A DNA stretch of 64,000 bases from Paenibacillus sp. XY044 (GCF_002257645.1 NZ_NQMO01000006.1:124001-188000); one strand, 5' to 3'; shown: positions 34,947-43,817, counted from the first letter of the stretch. Notes: generated by a model from the sequence alone, not told the origin. Numbers and translations are program-made.

Positions 34947-36320
34947 ATGACCGCTATTCAATCACAAGCCTTTACCGTTCCGGACAAATGGAAGTGGTTT
35001 ACCGAGAGCCGTTACGGGATGTTTATCCATTGGGGGCCTTACGCGCAGTATGGGCGCGGGGAACAGGTCCTGTTCCGTGAGCATTTGGACCACAAGGAGT
35101 ATGCAGAGCAAGCCTGCGCCTGGAATCCGAAGCATTACGATCCTGAACTGTGGGCCTATACGGCAAAAAAGGCCGGTTTTAAATATGCCTGCTTTACGAC
35201 CCGGCATCACGACGGCTACTGCATGTGGGACAGCGCTTATACGGACTACTCCAGCGCCAAGCAGGCTCCGCAAAGGGATTTTGTCCGTGAATATACCGAG
35301 GCCTTCCGCAAGGAGGGGCTGCGGGTCGGATTGTACTATTCGTGGATCGATTGGCGGCTGCCGGCGTATTTCGACGGCCCGGCCAAGGATCCGGAGGGAT
35401 GGGAGAAGGTTCGTGCCTATCTTCACGCTCAAGTCAAAGAGCTGCTGACGAACTACGGAAAGATCGACCACTTTTTCTTCGACGGGGTATGGCCCCGGAA
35501 TGCGGACGATCTGCAGAGCGTGAAGCTGGTGGAGGAGATGCGCGCGCTGCAGCCGGATATTCTCATCAACAACCGGCTCGGTTATTCCGCCGCCCATGAC
35601 GGGTATCGGGCCGACGGGGGCGTGGGTGCCGGCGATTCGGATACGCTCGGCGATTTCGGGACCCCGGAGCATGTGATCCATGCCGAGCAGAAGCGGCTGT
35701 GGGAATCGTGCCAGGTGACGACGTGGCGGCTCTGGAGCCATGTGATCGGCGAGCGGTGGCGTCCGGCGGACGTGCTGCTCGACATGCTGTGCGAAAGCGC
35801 CGAGAAAGGCGGCGGCCACGGGGGCAACCTGCTGCTTAACGTCGGCCCGACGGCAGACGGACAGCTCCCGCCCGAATTCGTGGAACGGGCGCTGGAGATC
35901 GGGCGCTGGCTGGAAGTGCACGGCGAGGCGGTCTACGGTACGGACGGAGGCTCCGTCACCGAGTTTATTACCCGCGGACGGCAGACGACCCGCGGCAATA
36001 ACTTGTATTTGATCATCCGGTTCTGGGACGGCCGTTCGGACCTGCGGCTGGCCGACTTGACCACCCGGGTGAAGGGCGTTACGCTCCTGACCACGGGGCA
36101 GGAGCTCGCGTTCGAACAGAACGGCGATGAGCTGTGGATTCACGGGCTGCCGCGGGAGGCGCCGACGCGGCTCTTCCCGGTGATCCGCGTGGAATGCGAA
36201 GGCAAGCCCGAGGCTGGCCAGTGGGGCAGGGAGCGGCTGTGGGAAGGCGATCCTGCCCGGGTGGCCGACTGGGCGCGCTTGCGGGGCACTTCGGTATTCG
36301 CCGATGGGGCCGAGCGTTAA
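34947..36320 (+). CDS. GH29 alpha-L-fucosidase
   Basis: The 457-residue protein has the GH29 hallmarks: YGMFIHWGPYA near residue 23, FTTRHHDGYCMWDS near 88 and the nucleophile Asp179 in FFFDGVW. C-terminal to the (beta/alpha)8 barrel is a small beta domain. No signal peptide is present, so it hydrolyses alpha-L-fucosides inside the cell, after import by the preceding LplABC-type transporter. The ATG at 34947 follows AGGAGG. The operon layout points to fucosylated glycans as the target. Alternative activity within GH29 is possible. Confidence 0.92.
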   Translation: MTAIQSQAFTVPDKWKWFTESRYGMFIHWGPYAQYGRGEQVLFREHLDHKEYAEQACAWNPKHYDPELWAYTAKKAGFKYACFTTRHHDGYCMWDSAYTDYSSAKQAPQRDFVREYTEAFRKEGLRVGLYYSWIDWRLPAYFDGPAKDPEGWEKVRAYLHAQVKELLTNYGKIDHFFFDGVWPRNADDLQSVKLVEEMRALQPDILINNRLGYSAAHDGYRADGGVGAGDSDTLGDFGTPEHVIHAEQKRLWESCQVTTWRLWSHVIGERWRPADVLLDMLCESAEKGGGHGGNLLLNVGPTADGQLPPEFVERALEIGRWLEVHGEAVYGTDGGSVTEFITRGRQTTRGNNLYLIIRFWDGRSDLRLADLTTRVKGVTLLTTGQELAFEQNGDELWIHGLPREAPTRLFPVIRVECEGKPEAGQWGRERLWEGDPARVADWARLRGTSVFADGAER

Positions 36321-36402
36321 CCAGTCCATGCATTGCGCTAATGCATCTGAACCCGGCTTAGGATTCTCTGGAATGGATTGAAATGAAAATACGGTGAACT
36401 AT

Positions 36403-36498
36403 AGAGCCATCCCTTTTTAGGCAGTCGTGTACTTTTCCTTGGAGCCTTTCTTCCGAGGCGAGGCAGCATGTGCGGAGCCTTGGAGGGACGGCTCTTTT
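36403..36498 (+). terminator. Long-stem terminator of the fucosidase operon
   Basis: AGAGCC-at-CCC (36403-36413) pairs with GGG-ac-GGCTCT (36485-36495), followed by TTTTGTT. The loop is long and may fold further, so this is moderately supported. Confidence 0.6.
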
Positions 36499-36540
36499 GT
36501 TGTGGAATGAACACTGCAGATCTTTTATATTCCTTTACAT

Positions 36541-36564
36541 TTATATAACCGAAAGGTAATATAA
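36541..36564 (+). promoter_or_regulatory. Self-operator candidate of the ArsR-type regulator
   Basis: TTATATAACC-gaaa-GGTAATATAA is an inverted repeat with one mismatch in ten. It lies six bases before the ATG of the ArsR gene and overlaps the possible -10 (TAATAT at 36557-36562, 17 bases after TTTACA at 36534). A bound repressor would block its own promoter. Confidence 0.7.
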
Positions 36565-36569
36565 TAACC

Positions 36570-36884
36570 ATGAACACTGACAAACTGTTTGAAGCGTTAT
36601 CCGAACCGAACCGGCGGAGTATTCTGGATTACTTGCGGGTCCGGGACCGTTCCGTGGGAGAGCTTGTGGAGCTGTCGTCCCTAAGCCAGCCGGGGGTATC
36701 CAAGCATTTGCGGATCCTGCGGGAGGCGGGGCTTGTGACCGTCCGCAGCGATGCCCAGAAGCGGATGTACAGCCTGAACGCGAAGCCGCTCGAGCAGCTT
36801 GACGATTGGCTCGGGCCCTACCGCAGATTCTGGACCGGCAAACTGGATGATCTGGAGCATTTCCTCGATGAAGAAGAGCTCTGA
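36570..36884 (+). CDS. ArsR-family winged-helix repressor
   Basis: The 104-residue protein has the ArsR HTH (FEALSEPNRRSILDYLRV, then SLSQPGVSKHLRILREAGLV) and no obvious metal-binding Cys cluster. It sits directly before the SRPBCC gene, a pairing seen widely in Firmicutes and Actinobacteria. It probably represses both genes through the inverted repeat overlapping its start. The GAAAGG ribosome site is inside that operator. The inducing signal is unknown. Confidence 0.9.
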   Translation: MNTDKLFEALSEPNRRSILDYLRVRDRSVGELVELSSLSQPGVSKHLRILREAGLVTVRSDAQKRMYSLNAKPLEQLDDWLGPYRRFWTGKLDDLEHFLDEEEL

Positions 36885-36985
36885 GCAGGAAATACCTGCC
36901 GCAGGGGCATGGCAGAATTTGAGTTCATTTGGGTATCCTGACGGAATGACAAACTTTATGAGCAAGTGAAAGAGGAGGACCAGCC

Positions 36986-37480
36986 GTGAATTCCAATGAA
37001 TTGGCCGTTGTTGAGCAGGACGAGCAGGGAACCCGAGTGCGGTTCGTGCGGCATTTGAAGCATCCGGTGGAGAAGGTATGGGCGGCACTGACCGAGAACG
37101 ACAAGCTGAAGCAGTGGTTTTCCGAGCTTCGCGTCGAAGATTTGCGCGAAGGCGGGGTCATCTCGTTCGATATGCAGGACGGAACCTACGAAAAATTCGA
37201 GATTTTGGAACTGAAGCCCTTGTCGGTCCTGGAATACACCTGGGCGGAGGATCGTGTCCGGTTTGAGCTGTATCCGGAGCCGCAGGGCTGCCGCCTGGTT
37301 CTGATCGAGACGATCGTCCAAGTCACCGATCATACGCCTAAGGACATTGCCGGATGGGATGTCTGCCTGGACGTCATCGAGGCGCTGCTCGACGGCCGGG
37401 CGATTGCGTCCCGGAAAGATATTTGGGAAGGGAAGTACGAGATATATCGCGAGCGGTTTGCAGAGCTGCGGCAGGGTTAA
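36986..37480 (+). CDS. SRPBCC/AHSA1-domain protein
   Basis: The 164-residue protein has the START-like fold of the AHSA1 group: HPVEKVWAALTENDKLKQWF near residue 26 and LSVLEYTW, typical of helix-grip proteins that bind hydrophobic ligands. The start is GTG at 36986 with AGAGGAGG seven bases upstream. It lies 101 bases after the ArsR gene and ends at a strong terminator. Its ligand cannot be read from sequence; the ArsR pairing is the only functional hint. Confidence 0.85.
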   Translation: MNSNELAVVEQDEQGTRVRFVRHLKHPVEKVWAALTENDKLKQWFSELRVEDLREGGVISFDMQDGTYEKFEILELKPLSVLEYTWAEDRVRFELYPEPQGCRLVLIETIVQVTDHTPKDIAGWDVCLDVIEALLDGRAIASRKDIWEGKYEIYRERFAELRQG

Positions 37481-37520
37481 GCCATAAGCTCAGCCGGCAG
37501 CCGAGATGTACAGCCAGGGA

Positions 37521-37552
37521 GCTCCCCGGTCCGATGGGACCGGGGGCTTTTT
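37521..37552 (+). terminator. Intrinsic terminator of the SRPBCC gene
   Basis: GCTCCCCGGTCC pairs with GGGACCGGGGGC (37536-37547), followed by TTTTT. Confidence 0.9.
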
Positions 37553-37676
37553 GGCATGGCGTTGGAACGGTCTTCAGCCGGCGTCCGACATGTGTGGCAG
37601 CAAACATAGGGGAGACCAGATCCAAGCAAACCATTGAAAGATAAGGCTAATCGCTTTCCGCGGAATCGTACGCTTC

Positions 37677-38522
37677 TCAGTTGGCGGAGGAAATTTGCTG
37701 CTCCCGGTAGGCCCGGGGCGAGGAGCCGATCGTTTTTTTGAACATTTTGGAGAACAGGAACGGGTCCGTGTAGCCGACCGAGCGGGACACGTCGCTCACC
37801 GATAGTTCCAGGTTGTGCAGCAGCACAGCGGCGCGCTTCATCCGGTATTCCAGCAGGAACGCCTGCAGCGACACGCCGAACTGGTCCTTGAACAGGCCGG
37901 ACAGGTATGTTCGGTCCAGCCCGACGGAACGGGCGATATCCTGGATGCTGATCCTCTGGCTGTAGCTGCTCTCGATATAGCCGACGGCCTTACGGACGTA
38001 GGCTTCCTTCGAGGTGGTGGGCCGCGGCGTCTCGCCGCTGCTGCGGCAGTCCCGAATCAGCTCGCCCAGCAGCCCGTACAGGATACCCTGGCTGAGCACA
38101 TCGCCGCCAGGCCCCTCCATCGCGGTGCGCAGCTGTCCGTAAAACCGCGGAAAACCGCCATCCAGTCCGGCCTCGTAGACCGGATGGGACGCATTCAAAT
38201 GGGCGCGCTGCAGGATCGTCTTGGCCAGCACGCCTTGAAAGCCGATCCACGTATACGTCCACGGATCGGACTCGTCGGCCGTGTATTGCACCAGCATATC
38301 CGGCACGATCAGGAATCCCTGCCCCGCGCCGAGCCGGTAGGTGGTGCCGCCGGTGGTGAAGGTCCCCGTGCCGCTGTGAACGTAATGCAGGATGTAGGCG
38401 TCCCGCAGTCCGGGCCCCCACGAATGGCTCGGCAGGCATTCCTCCATGCCGAAGAAGTGCAGGCGAAGATCCGTTTGGCCCTGCAAGGCGGGCATATAGT
38501 AGTCGACATTGATCCGGGTCAT
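37677..38522 (-). CDS. AraC-family regulator with cupin-type sensor
   Basis: A 281-residue soluble regulator with an AraC-binding cupin half (HYVHSGTGTFTTGGTTY near residue 47) and a C-terminal HTH pair (ISIQDIARSVGLDRTYLSGLFK and SVSDVSRSVGYTDPFLFSKMFKK). MsmR/RafR-like members respond to alpha-galactosides. It faces the GH4 alpha-galactosidase gene across a 546-base gap that contains a tandem repeat, so it probably activates that gene. Confidence 0.88.
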   Translation of the reverse strand: MTRINVDYYMPALQGQTDLRLHFFGMEECLPSHSWGPGLRDAYILHYVHSGTGTFTTGGTTYRLGAGQGFLIVPDMLVQYTADESDPWTYTWIGFQGVLAKTILQRAHLNASHPVYEAGLDGGFPRFYGQLRTAMEGPGGDVLSQGILYGLLGELIRDCRSSGETPRPTTSKEAYVRKAVGYIESSYSQRISIQDIARSVGLDRTYLSGLFKDQFGVSLQAFLLEYRMKRAAVLLHNLELSVSDVSRSVGYTDPFLFSKMFKKTIGSSPRAYREQQISSAN

Positions 38523-38561
38523 CGGCGCTCAGGTCCCTCCCGTCCGTTACGCAAAATCTTT

Positions 38562-38897
38562 TTTAAGAGATCATAAAGTATAAGTTTCGGAGCTTCCGCT
38601 TCCTGATCTCGCAAGAAAAACTTCCGCTAAACGCGGTCTGTCTTCTTTGAAAGGTACGTCGATAGGCGTTTTTTTTATAATATCAGAAAGTATAAACTCC
38701 AGAGCCATGGCTTCCTGATATTGCAAGAAAAATTACCTTTAAACGCGGTCTGTCTTCTGTGAAGGTACGTCGATAGACGGTTTTTTTATAATATCAGAAA
38801 GTATAAACTCCAGAGCCATGGCTTCCTGATATTGCAAGAAAAATTACTTTTAAACGCGGTCTGTCTTCTGTGAAGGTACGTCGATAGACGTTTTTTT
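38562..38897 (+). repeat. Three tandem 111-112 base structured repeats
   Basis: The ACGCGGTCTG block recurs at 38631, 38743 and 38854, so the unit is 111-112 bases. Each unit has a first stem (GAGATCA/TGATCTC in copy 1, AATATCA/TGATATT in copies 2 and 3), an inner palindrome (AGCCATGGCT in copies 2 and 3), a second small stem ACGTC-gata-GACGT and a T run. Copies 2 and 3 are nearly identical; copy 1 is diverged. The rest of the 546-base gap has a weak cre-like site near 38932. Confidence 0.85.
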
Positions 38898-39068
38898 ACA
38901 TTATAACAGGTAAAACGGCTGAAAAACGAGATGAAAGCGAATTCTGAAATGGGATTATGACAGGTATTGCAGGGGTTGCTCCATGTTATTTCCAGGGCCG
39001 GGCCTATATATTTAGGTCATGCGACGGGCTTGAAGAAAGCCAACATTTACGGGAGGGATTGAATCAAT

Positions 39069-40367
39069 ATGGCCAAAATTACGTTTATCGGTGCAGGCAG
39101 TACGGTATTTGTAAAAAACGTGCTTGGAGACGTCATGTCGACCCCGGCGCTGCAGGGGTTTGAGCTGGCCCTTTTCGATATCGACATGGATCGGCTGAAC
39201 GATTCGGAACGGCTCCTGAACAGCATCAAGGAGACGCTGGGCAGCACGTGCCAGATCAAGGCGTACACGGACCGTAAGGAGGCGCTGCGCGGCGCCAAGT
39301 ATGTCATTAACGCGATTCAGGTAGGCGGGTACGACCCTTGTACGATCACTGATTTTGAGGTGCCGAAGAAATACGGCCTGCGCCAGACGATTGCCGACTC
39401 GCTGGGCATCGGCGGGATCTTCCGCAACCTGCGCACGATTCCGGTCATGCTGGACTTTGCGAAGGATATTCAGGAAGTATGTCCGGACGCCTGGTTCCTC
39501 AATTACACGAACCCGATGGCGGTGCTGACCAACGTCATGAACACCGTGGGCGGCGTAAAAACGGTCGGTCTGTGCCACAGCGTGCAGCACTGCGTATCCG
39601 AACTGTTCAGAACGCTCGAAATGGATCCGACCGGCGTGGAATCCAAAATTGCGGGCATCAACCATATGGCCTGGCTGCTGGAGGTCAAGAAGGACGGGGT
39701 GGACTTGTACCCTGAAATCAAGCGCCGCGCCGCCGAGAAGCAGAAGGAGAAGCATCACGACATGGTGCGCTTCGAGCTGATGCTGCGCTTCGGCTACTAT
39801 GTCACGGAATCGTCCGAGCATAATGCCGAATACCATCCATATTTCATCAAACGCAATTATCCCGAACTCATTGAAAGATACAACATTCCGCTGGACGAAT
39901 ACCTGCGCCGCTGCGTCAACCAAATCAACGGATGGAAGGAAATGCGCGAGAAGCTGTTTGCCAGCGAAAGCATTGGGCATAGTCGTTCCAAGGAGTATGC
40001 TTCTTACATCATGGAGGCGATGGAGACAAACCAGCCGTTCAAAATCGGCGGCAACGTCATGAACACCGGCCTGATCACAAACTTGCCGAAGGAAGCCTGC
40101 GTCGAAGTGCCGTGCCTGGTGGATGCATCCGGCGTGACTCCGACGTACGTGGGCGATCTGCCTCCGCAGCTGGCCGCGCTGAACCGCACGAACATCAATA
40201 CGCAGCTGCTCACCGTGGAAGCGGCCGTCACCGGCAAAAAAGAGCACATCTACCATGCGGCCATGCTAGATCCGCACACGTCCGCAGAGCTGTCCATCGA
40301 CGATATCGTGGCGCTGTGCGACGATCTCATCGAGGCGCACGGAAGCTGGCTGCCTGAATTTAAATAA
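39069..40367 (+). CDS. melA: GH4 alpha-galactosidase (MelA type)
   Basis: The 432-residue enzyme has the NAD-binding GAGSTVF motif at the N-terminus and the GH4 signature LCHSVQH; the CHSV motif marks alpha-galactosidases and alpha-glucosidases, in contrast to CN(x)P of 6-phospho-beta-glucosidases. GH4 enzymes need NAD+, Mn2+ and reducing conditions and act by oxidation and elimination. The INHMAWL block holds metal ligands. GGGAGGG precedes the ATG. It is single and probably induced by the divergent AraC regulator; no transporter is adjacent. Confidence 0.9.
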   Translation: MAKITFIGAGSTVFVKNVLGDVMSTPALQGFELALFDIDMDRLNDSERLLNSIKETLGSTCQIKAYTDRKEALRGAKYVINAIQVGGYDPCTITDFEVPKKYGLRQTIADSLGIGGIFRNLRTIPVMLDFAKDIQEVCPDAWFLNYTNPMAVLTNVMNTVGGVKTVGLCHSVQHCVSELFRTLEMDPTGVESKIAGINHMAWLLEVKKDGVDLYPEIKRRAAEKQKEKHHDMVRFELMLRFGYYVTESSEHNAEYHPYFIKRNYPELIERYNIPLDEYLRRCVNQINGWKEMREKLFASESIGHSRSKEYASYIMEAMETNQPFKIGGNVMNTGLITNLPKEACVEVPCLVDASGVTPTYVGDLPPQLAALNRTNINTQLLTVEAAVTGKKEHIYHAAMLDPHTSAELSIDDIVALCDDLIEAHGSWLPEFK

Positions 40368-40391
40368 GGCATCGCTGTGGTGTAATAGAAG

Positions 40392-40446
40392 AACGGGCTT
40401 ACCTTTCTCTCCGCTGTTTACGGCAGAGACGGGTAAGCCCGTTTTG
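40392..40446 (+). terminator. Intrinsic terminator of the GH4 gene
   Basis: AACGGGCTTACC (40392-40403) pairs with GGTAAGCCCGTT (40432-40443), followed by TTTT. Confidence 0.9.
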
Positions 40447-40508
40447 TGTATTCCGGCCGGCAGTGCGGGTGGCTGACAGGCCGCCGCGTTTCCCGCCGAG
40501 GATGAGCA

Positions 40509-40676
40509 TCAAAACAGCCATACCAACAGGATGATCACGGCTATAATGGCCAGGCCGATCAACAGATTGACCAGGTTCCAGAGAAACCCGCGGCCAGTGC
40601 CTTGATTTACCTTTTCATCGTGGCGTTTCTTGTGCACGTCGGGGTCATACTGTCCCGGAGGGTTGCGAAAATCCAT
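40509..40676 (-). CDS. 55-residue single-helix membrane protein
   Basis: A short frame encodes MDFRNPPGQYDPDVHKKRHD at the N-terminus, then one strong transmembrane helix (about residues 33-53). The AAAGGAG site lies seven bases before the ATG, and a minus-strand TATAAT is at 40751-40756. Charge distribution places the N-terminus in the cytoplasm. I do not recognise a family. Codon choice and the ribosome site support it as real. Confidence 0.7.
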   Translation of the reverse strand: MDFRNPPGQYDPDVHKKRHDEKVNQGTGRGFLWNLVNLLIGLAIIAVIILLVWLF

Positions 40677-40842
40677 AACCATTCTCCTTTCAGTTGGTGA
40701 TTGATCTCGTCTCGCTCAGGATCCGGCAATCATTCGTTCAGTTGTCATTTATTATAACGTGTTCAGACCCCGGTTGGTTGGGAGACTTTCTAGTACCTGC
40801 ATGATTTGGTCATATACAGGGGGTACGATTTTTATGCTCCAC

Positions 40843-40870
40843 AAACTTTTCGCCTCCTCCCCTGCGTCTA
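40843..40870 (+). promoter_or_regulatory. ECF (SigV-type) promoter 1
   Basis: AAAC at 40843-40846, 18 bases, CGTCTA at 40865-40870. The AAC/TTT and CGTCT blocks match the two other promoters at 41772 and 43818 with exactly the same spacing. Confidence 0.8.
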
Positions 40871-40918
40871 GCTGGTGTCTGGACAAAGACACTTTGAAGA
40901 GAGAAGAGGATGAAAGAT

Positions 40919-41686
40919 ATGAACAAGAAAACTTGGCAACGGACGGCGTTTACGGTAGCAGGTTGCGCGGCGCTCCTAGGCGCGAGTACGGCCAGTTTGC
41001 CGGTTCATGCCATGTCATCGGTGCAGCCCCCGGCCATCGTTGACGCTAACGGGCCAGCGGGTGTATCCGCAGCATATGGCGTCAAAGTACAGGAAAAACT
41101 GATTCCAGTCGCTAACGAATACCTGACGACCAGTATAAAGGTGCCTCAATTAACGGGAATGCTGGATAAGCAATATCAGGATGAATTGAACGACATCATC
41201 CTGTTCCATGCAGAGAAGGATCTGGCTGAGTGGAAACAAGACGCGGCGGATGCCGCAGCCAAGGCTAAAACGGCACATCTTGAATTCCGTCCCTACGATC
41301 TTTGCGTTTCCTACCATCTGAAGTCCGACGGAACCGGCAGTCCGGCTGGGGTAATCTCGCTTGAGGTCATTACTGAGGGCAGTACGGGCGGTACGAGCAT
41401 GCCCCGAATCGATACGTACAACGTGACAAACTCGGCTGCTGCAGAGCGCGTAACGCTATCCGGCCTCCTTGGAGAAGATTACAAGGCTCGGCTTGACGCA
41501 GACATTCTCGCACAAATGAAGAAAGAACCGGAGAAATACTTTCTTGAAGATTATACAGGGACGTTTGAAGAGCAAATGTTTTATGTCGAAAACGGTAAGC
41601 TGGTGATCGTATTTCCGAAATACAGCATCGCGCCGGGTTACATCGGTTCGCCGGAGTTCCGCTTTAACCTGAAGGGGCAATCTTAA
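40919..41686 (+). CDS. Secreted RsiV-ectodomain-like protein (DUF3298)
   Basis: A 255-residue exported protein. Residues 1-32 are a signal peptide ending PVHA. The mature part aligns by eye with the extracellular half of RsiV encoded downstream: IKVPQLTGMLDKQY against IKVPAVTNLDNKPLE, and FYVENGKLVIVFPKYSIAPGY against FYINNDGKLVIVFNKYEVAPGY. It lacks the cytoplasmic anti-sigma part and the transmembrane helix. RsiV-type domains bind lysozyme, so it could be a soluble lysozyme-binding decoy; it could instead be an unrelated PdaC-type domain. The ATG at 40919 is nine bases after GAAGAGG. Confidence 0.85.
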   Translation: MNKKTWQRTAFTVAGCAALLGASTASLPVHAMSSVQPPAIVDANGPAGVSAAYGVKVQEKLIPVANEYLTTSIKVPQLTGMLDKQYQDELNDIILFHAEKDLAEWKQDAADAAAKAKTAHLEFRPYDLCVSYHLKSDGTGSPAGVISLEVITEGSTGGTSMPRIDTYNVTNSAAAERVTLSGLLGEDYKARLDADILAQMKKEPEKYFLEDYTGTFEEQMFYVENGKLVIVFPKYSIAPGYIGSPEFRFNLKGQS

Positions 41687-41705
41687 ACTTATAATCATGG
41701 GTCAT

Positions 41706-41741
41706 AAAGGCATCCCGGAGGCATCCGGAGATGCCTTTTTT
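41706..41741 (+). terminator. Terminator between the RsiV-like gene and oatA
   Basis: AAAGGCATC (41706-41714) pairs with GATGCCTTT (41730-41738), then TTT. The oatA promoter starts downstream. Confidence 0.85.
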
Positions 41742-41771
41742 GCTTTATCTAAAGTGCCCATTATATGGCAA

Positions 41772-41799
41772 CAACTTTAACCGTTTGTTTCTGCGTCTT
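41772..41799 (+). promoter_or_regulatory. ECF (SigV-type) promoter 2, oatA
   Basis: CAAC at 41772-41775, 18 bases, CGTCTT at 41794-41799. The same AAC-TTT and CGTCT elements as in promoters 1 and 3. Confidence 0.8.
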
Positions 41800-41840
41800 G
41801 CCTATACATCAAAGAAAACGAGGTTAGGGTGAATTTTCAA

Positions 41841-43799
41841 ATGAACGACAACATCAGGCTTCGCAGAAATCGGTATTCACGGAGTACGGCTGATGAAATG
41901 CCGGAAGCGGGGAAACGGTATATGCCCGGACTCGACGGGCTAAGGGCCTTTTCCGTCATGGCTGTCATTGCGTATCACCTGAATGCGAAATGGGCACAGG
42001 GAGGGCTGATCGGCGTTGGCATCTTTTTCGTCATCTCTGGCTATCTCATTACGGACCAGATCATTCAGGAGTGGAAAAGGGAGGGAAGGCTGAATCTGTT
42101 CCGTTTTTGGATGCGCAGAGCCCGCAGATTGCTGCCCGCCATGCTGGCCATGCTTGCGCTCGTTGCCCTATGGCTATCACTAATTGATCCCGGCAGACTG
42201 CAGGATCTACGAGGAGCTTTTCTATCATCGCTATTTTATGTGAATAATTGGTGGCTTATCTATCATAAAGTATCCTACTTCGAAAGTTTTGGAGCGCCTT
42301 CGCCGATCGGGCATCTCTGGTCGCTTTCCATTGAAGAGCAGTTCTATTTGATTTGGCCGCTGCTGCTGGTTTTAGGTTTGAAAATCTTTCACCGGCGCGG
42401 CAAATTGGCGCTTGTCATTTTCGGTCTGGCTGCCATCTCGGCGCTCGGCATGGCGGCGATTTATGTTCCGGGCACGGACCCCAGCCGGGTCTATTACGGC
42501 ACGGATACCCGGGCTTTCGCGCTCCTGGTCGGAGCGGTTCTGGCTGTCGTCTGGCCAAGCCGGAAGCTGAAGGGCAAGTTATCGACACGGTCTCGCGGCA
42601 TGCTGGATACGATCGGTGTTGCGGGGCTTACCGTCCTTCTCGTACTCATCTGCCGGACGAACGAATATGATGCCTTCCTTTATCGCGGAGGGTTTTGGAT
42701 CATATCGCTGCTGTCTGCAGCCGTTATCGCCGTGCTTGCCCATCCCGCCAGCCGGGCAGGCAAAGTGATGGGATCCAAAGTTTTGCGCTGGATCGGGGTC
42801 CGGTCCTATAGTCTGTACATTTGGCATTATCCTGTCATTATCCTAACGAACCCGGGTGTCCAGACGGAAGGGTCAAGTCCGCTGCGCATCCTGCTTCAGC
42901 TGTCCGCCAGCTTCCTGCTAGCGGCATGCTCCTATCAATATATCGAAGAGCCATTACGCAGAGGAGGTTTCAGCTTGAAAAAAAATCGATTGTTTTTTGC
43001 CGGAAGAGGGACTCTTCGTCCCATCGTGCTCAGCACTGTTATTCCTGTGATCCTGGTAACGGCCGCCTGCGGTTACTACGTCTTGAACAAGGCCGCTCCG
43101 GCCGCGCAGGTCGTCGAAGCCGGAGGAACAGAGGTCCAACCTGTGCAGCATACATATGAGTCCGCTGAAAAAAAGACGGATGAAACGGCGAAAGAAAAGA
43201 CAGAGATCGCGCCGATCGCGCCGAACAACCCGGCGGAAAAACCGATTCAAGCCACGGAGGAAAAAGAACAGAACGGGCGGCCGGCTGCAGCCGCAACCAA
43301 GGCCGCGGACCCACTGCCGCCTTCCGGCAAAGGCGTTACCGCCATCGGTGATTCCGTCATGCTGGACGCTGCGCCTTTCCTGGAAAAGATGCTACCCGGC
43401 ATCGTCGTGGACGGCAAGGTCGGCCGGCAAATGCGTCAGGCAGGGGATGCGGTCGACCGGCTGAAAGGCCAGGGCCGGCTCGGGGACCGGGTTATCATCG
43501 AACTCGGCACCAATGGGCCTTTTAACAAAAAGCAATTAAGATCCTTGCTCCAGTCGTTGGGAGAGGACAAGCGGGTCTTGTTGGTGAATACGCGTGTGCC
43601 GCGTCAATGGCAGGATACCGTTAACAGGGATATAGCAGAAGTTGCCAATGAATTCGGCAATGCCGCGGTAGTAGACTGGTATTCGGCCAGCGAAGGCAAA
43701 GACGGCTTCTTTTACCGGGATGGCGTGCATCTGAACCGCAGCGGTGCAGAGTTTTACGCTTCCCTGCTCGTAAAGACCCTTACGGCATTCAACGAATAA
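41841..43799 (+). CDS. oatA: OatA-type peptidoglycan O-acetyltransferase
   Basis: The 652-residue protein has an N-terminal acyltransferase-3 domain with ten or eleven membrane segments (about 20-390) and a C-terminal extracytoplasmic SGNH domain. Triad residues are Ser505 (AIGDSVM), and Asp627 and His630 in DGVHLN. It moves acetyl groups to the 6-OH of N-acetylmuramic acid and so makes the wall lysozyme-resistant. A Glu/Lys/Pro-rich linker separates the domains. The start is ATG at 41841; a GTG at 41829 is an alternative. Its own SigV-type promoter lies upstream. Confidence 0.93.
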   Translation: MNDNIRLRRNRYSRSTADEMPEAGKRYMPGLDGLRAFSVMAVIAYHLNAKWAQGGLIGVGIFFVISGYLITDQIIQEWKREGRLNLFRFWMRRARRLLPAMLAMLALVALWLSLIDPGRLQDLRGAFLSSLFYVNNWWLIYHKVSYFESFGAPSPIGHLWSLSIEEQFYLIWPLLLVLGLKIFHRRGKLALVIFGLAAISALGMAAIYVPGTDPSRVYYGTDTRAFALLVGAVLAVVWPSRKLKGKLSTRSRGMLDTIGVAGLTVLLVLICRTNEYDAFLYRGGFWIISLLSAAVIAVLAHPASRAGKVMGSKVLRWIGVRSYSLYIWHYPVIILTNPGVQTEGSSPLRILLQLSASFLLAACSYQYIEEPLRRGGFSLKKNRLFFAGRGTLRPIVLSTVIPVILVTAACGYYVLNKAAPAAQVVEAGGTEVQPVQHTYESAEKKTDETAKEKTEIAPIAPNNPAEKPIQATEEKEQNGRPAAAATKAADPLPPSGKGVTAIGDSVMLDAAPFLEKMLPGIVVDGKVGRQMRQAGDAVDRLKGQGRLGDRVIIELGTNGPFNKKQLRSLLQSLGEDKRVLLVNTRVPRQWQDTVNRDIAEVANEFGNAAVVDWYSASEGKDGFFYRDGVHLNRSGAEFYASLLVKTLTAFNE

Positions 43800-43817
43800 T
43801 TTATGGATGCTGCCGCC

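Noticed and set aside
38562..38897. CRISPR array
   Set aside because: The units are 111-112 bases, contiguous and nearly identical over their whole length, with no spacers and no cas gene near.
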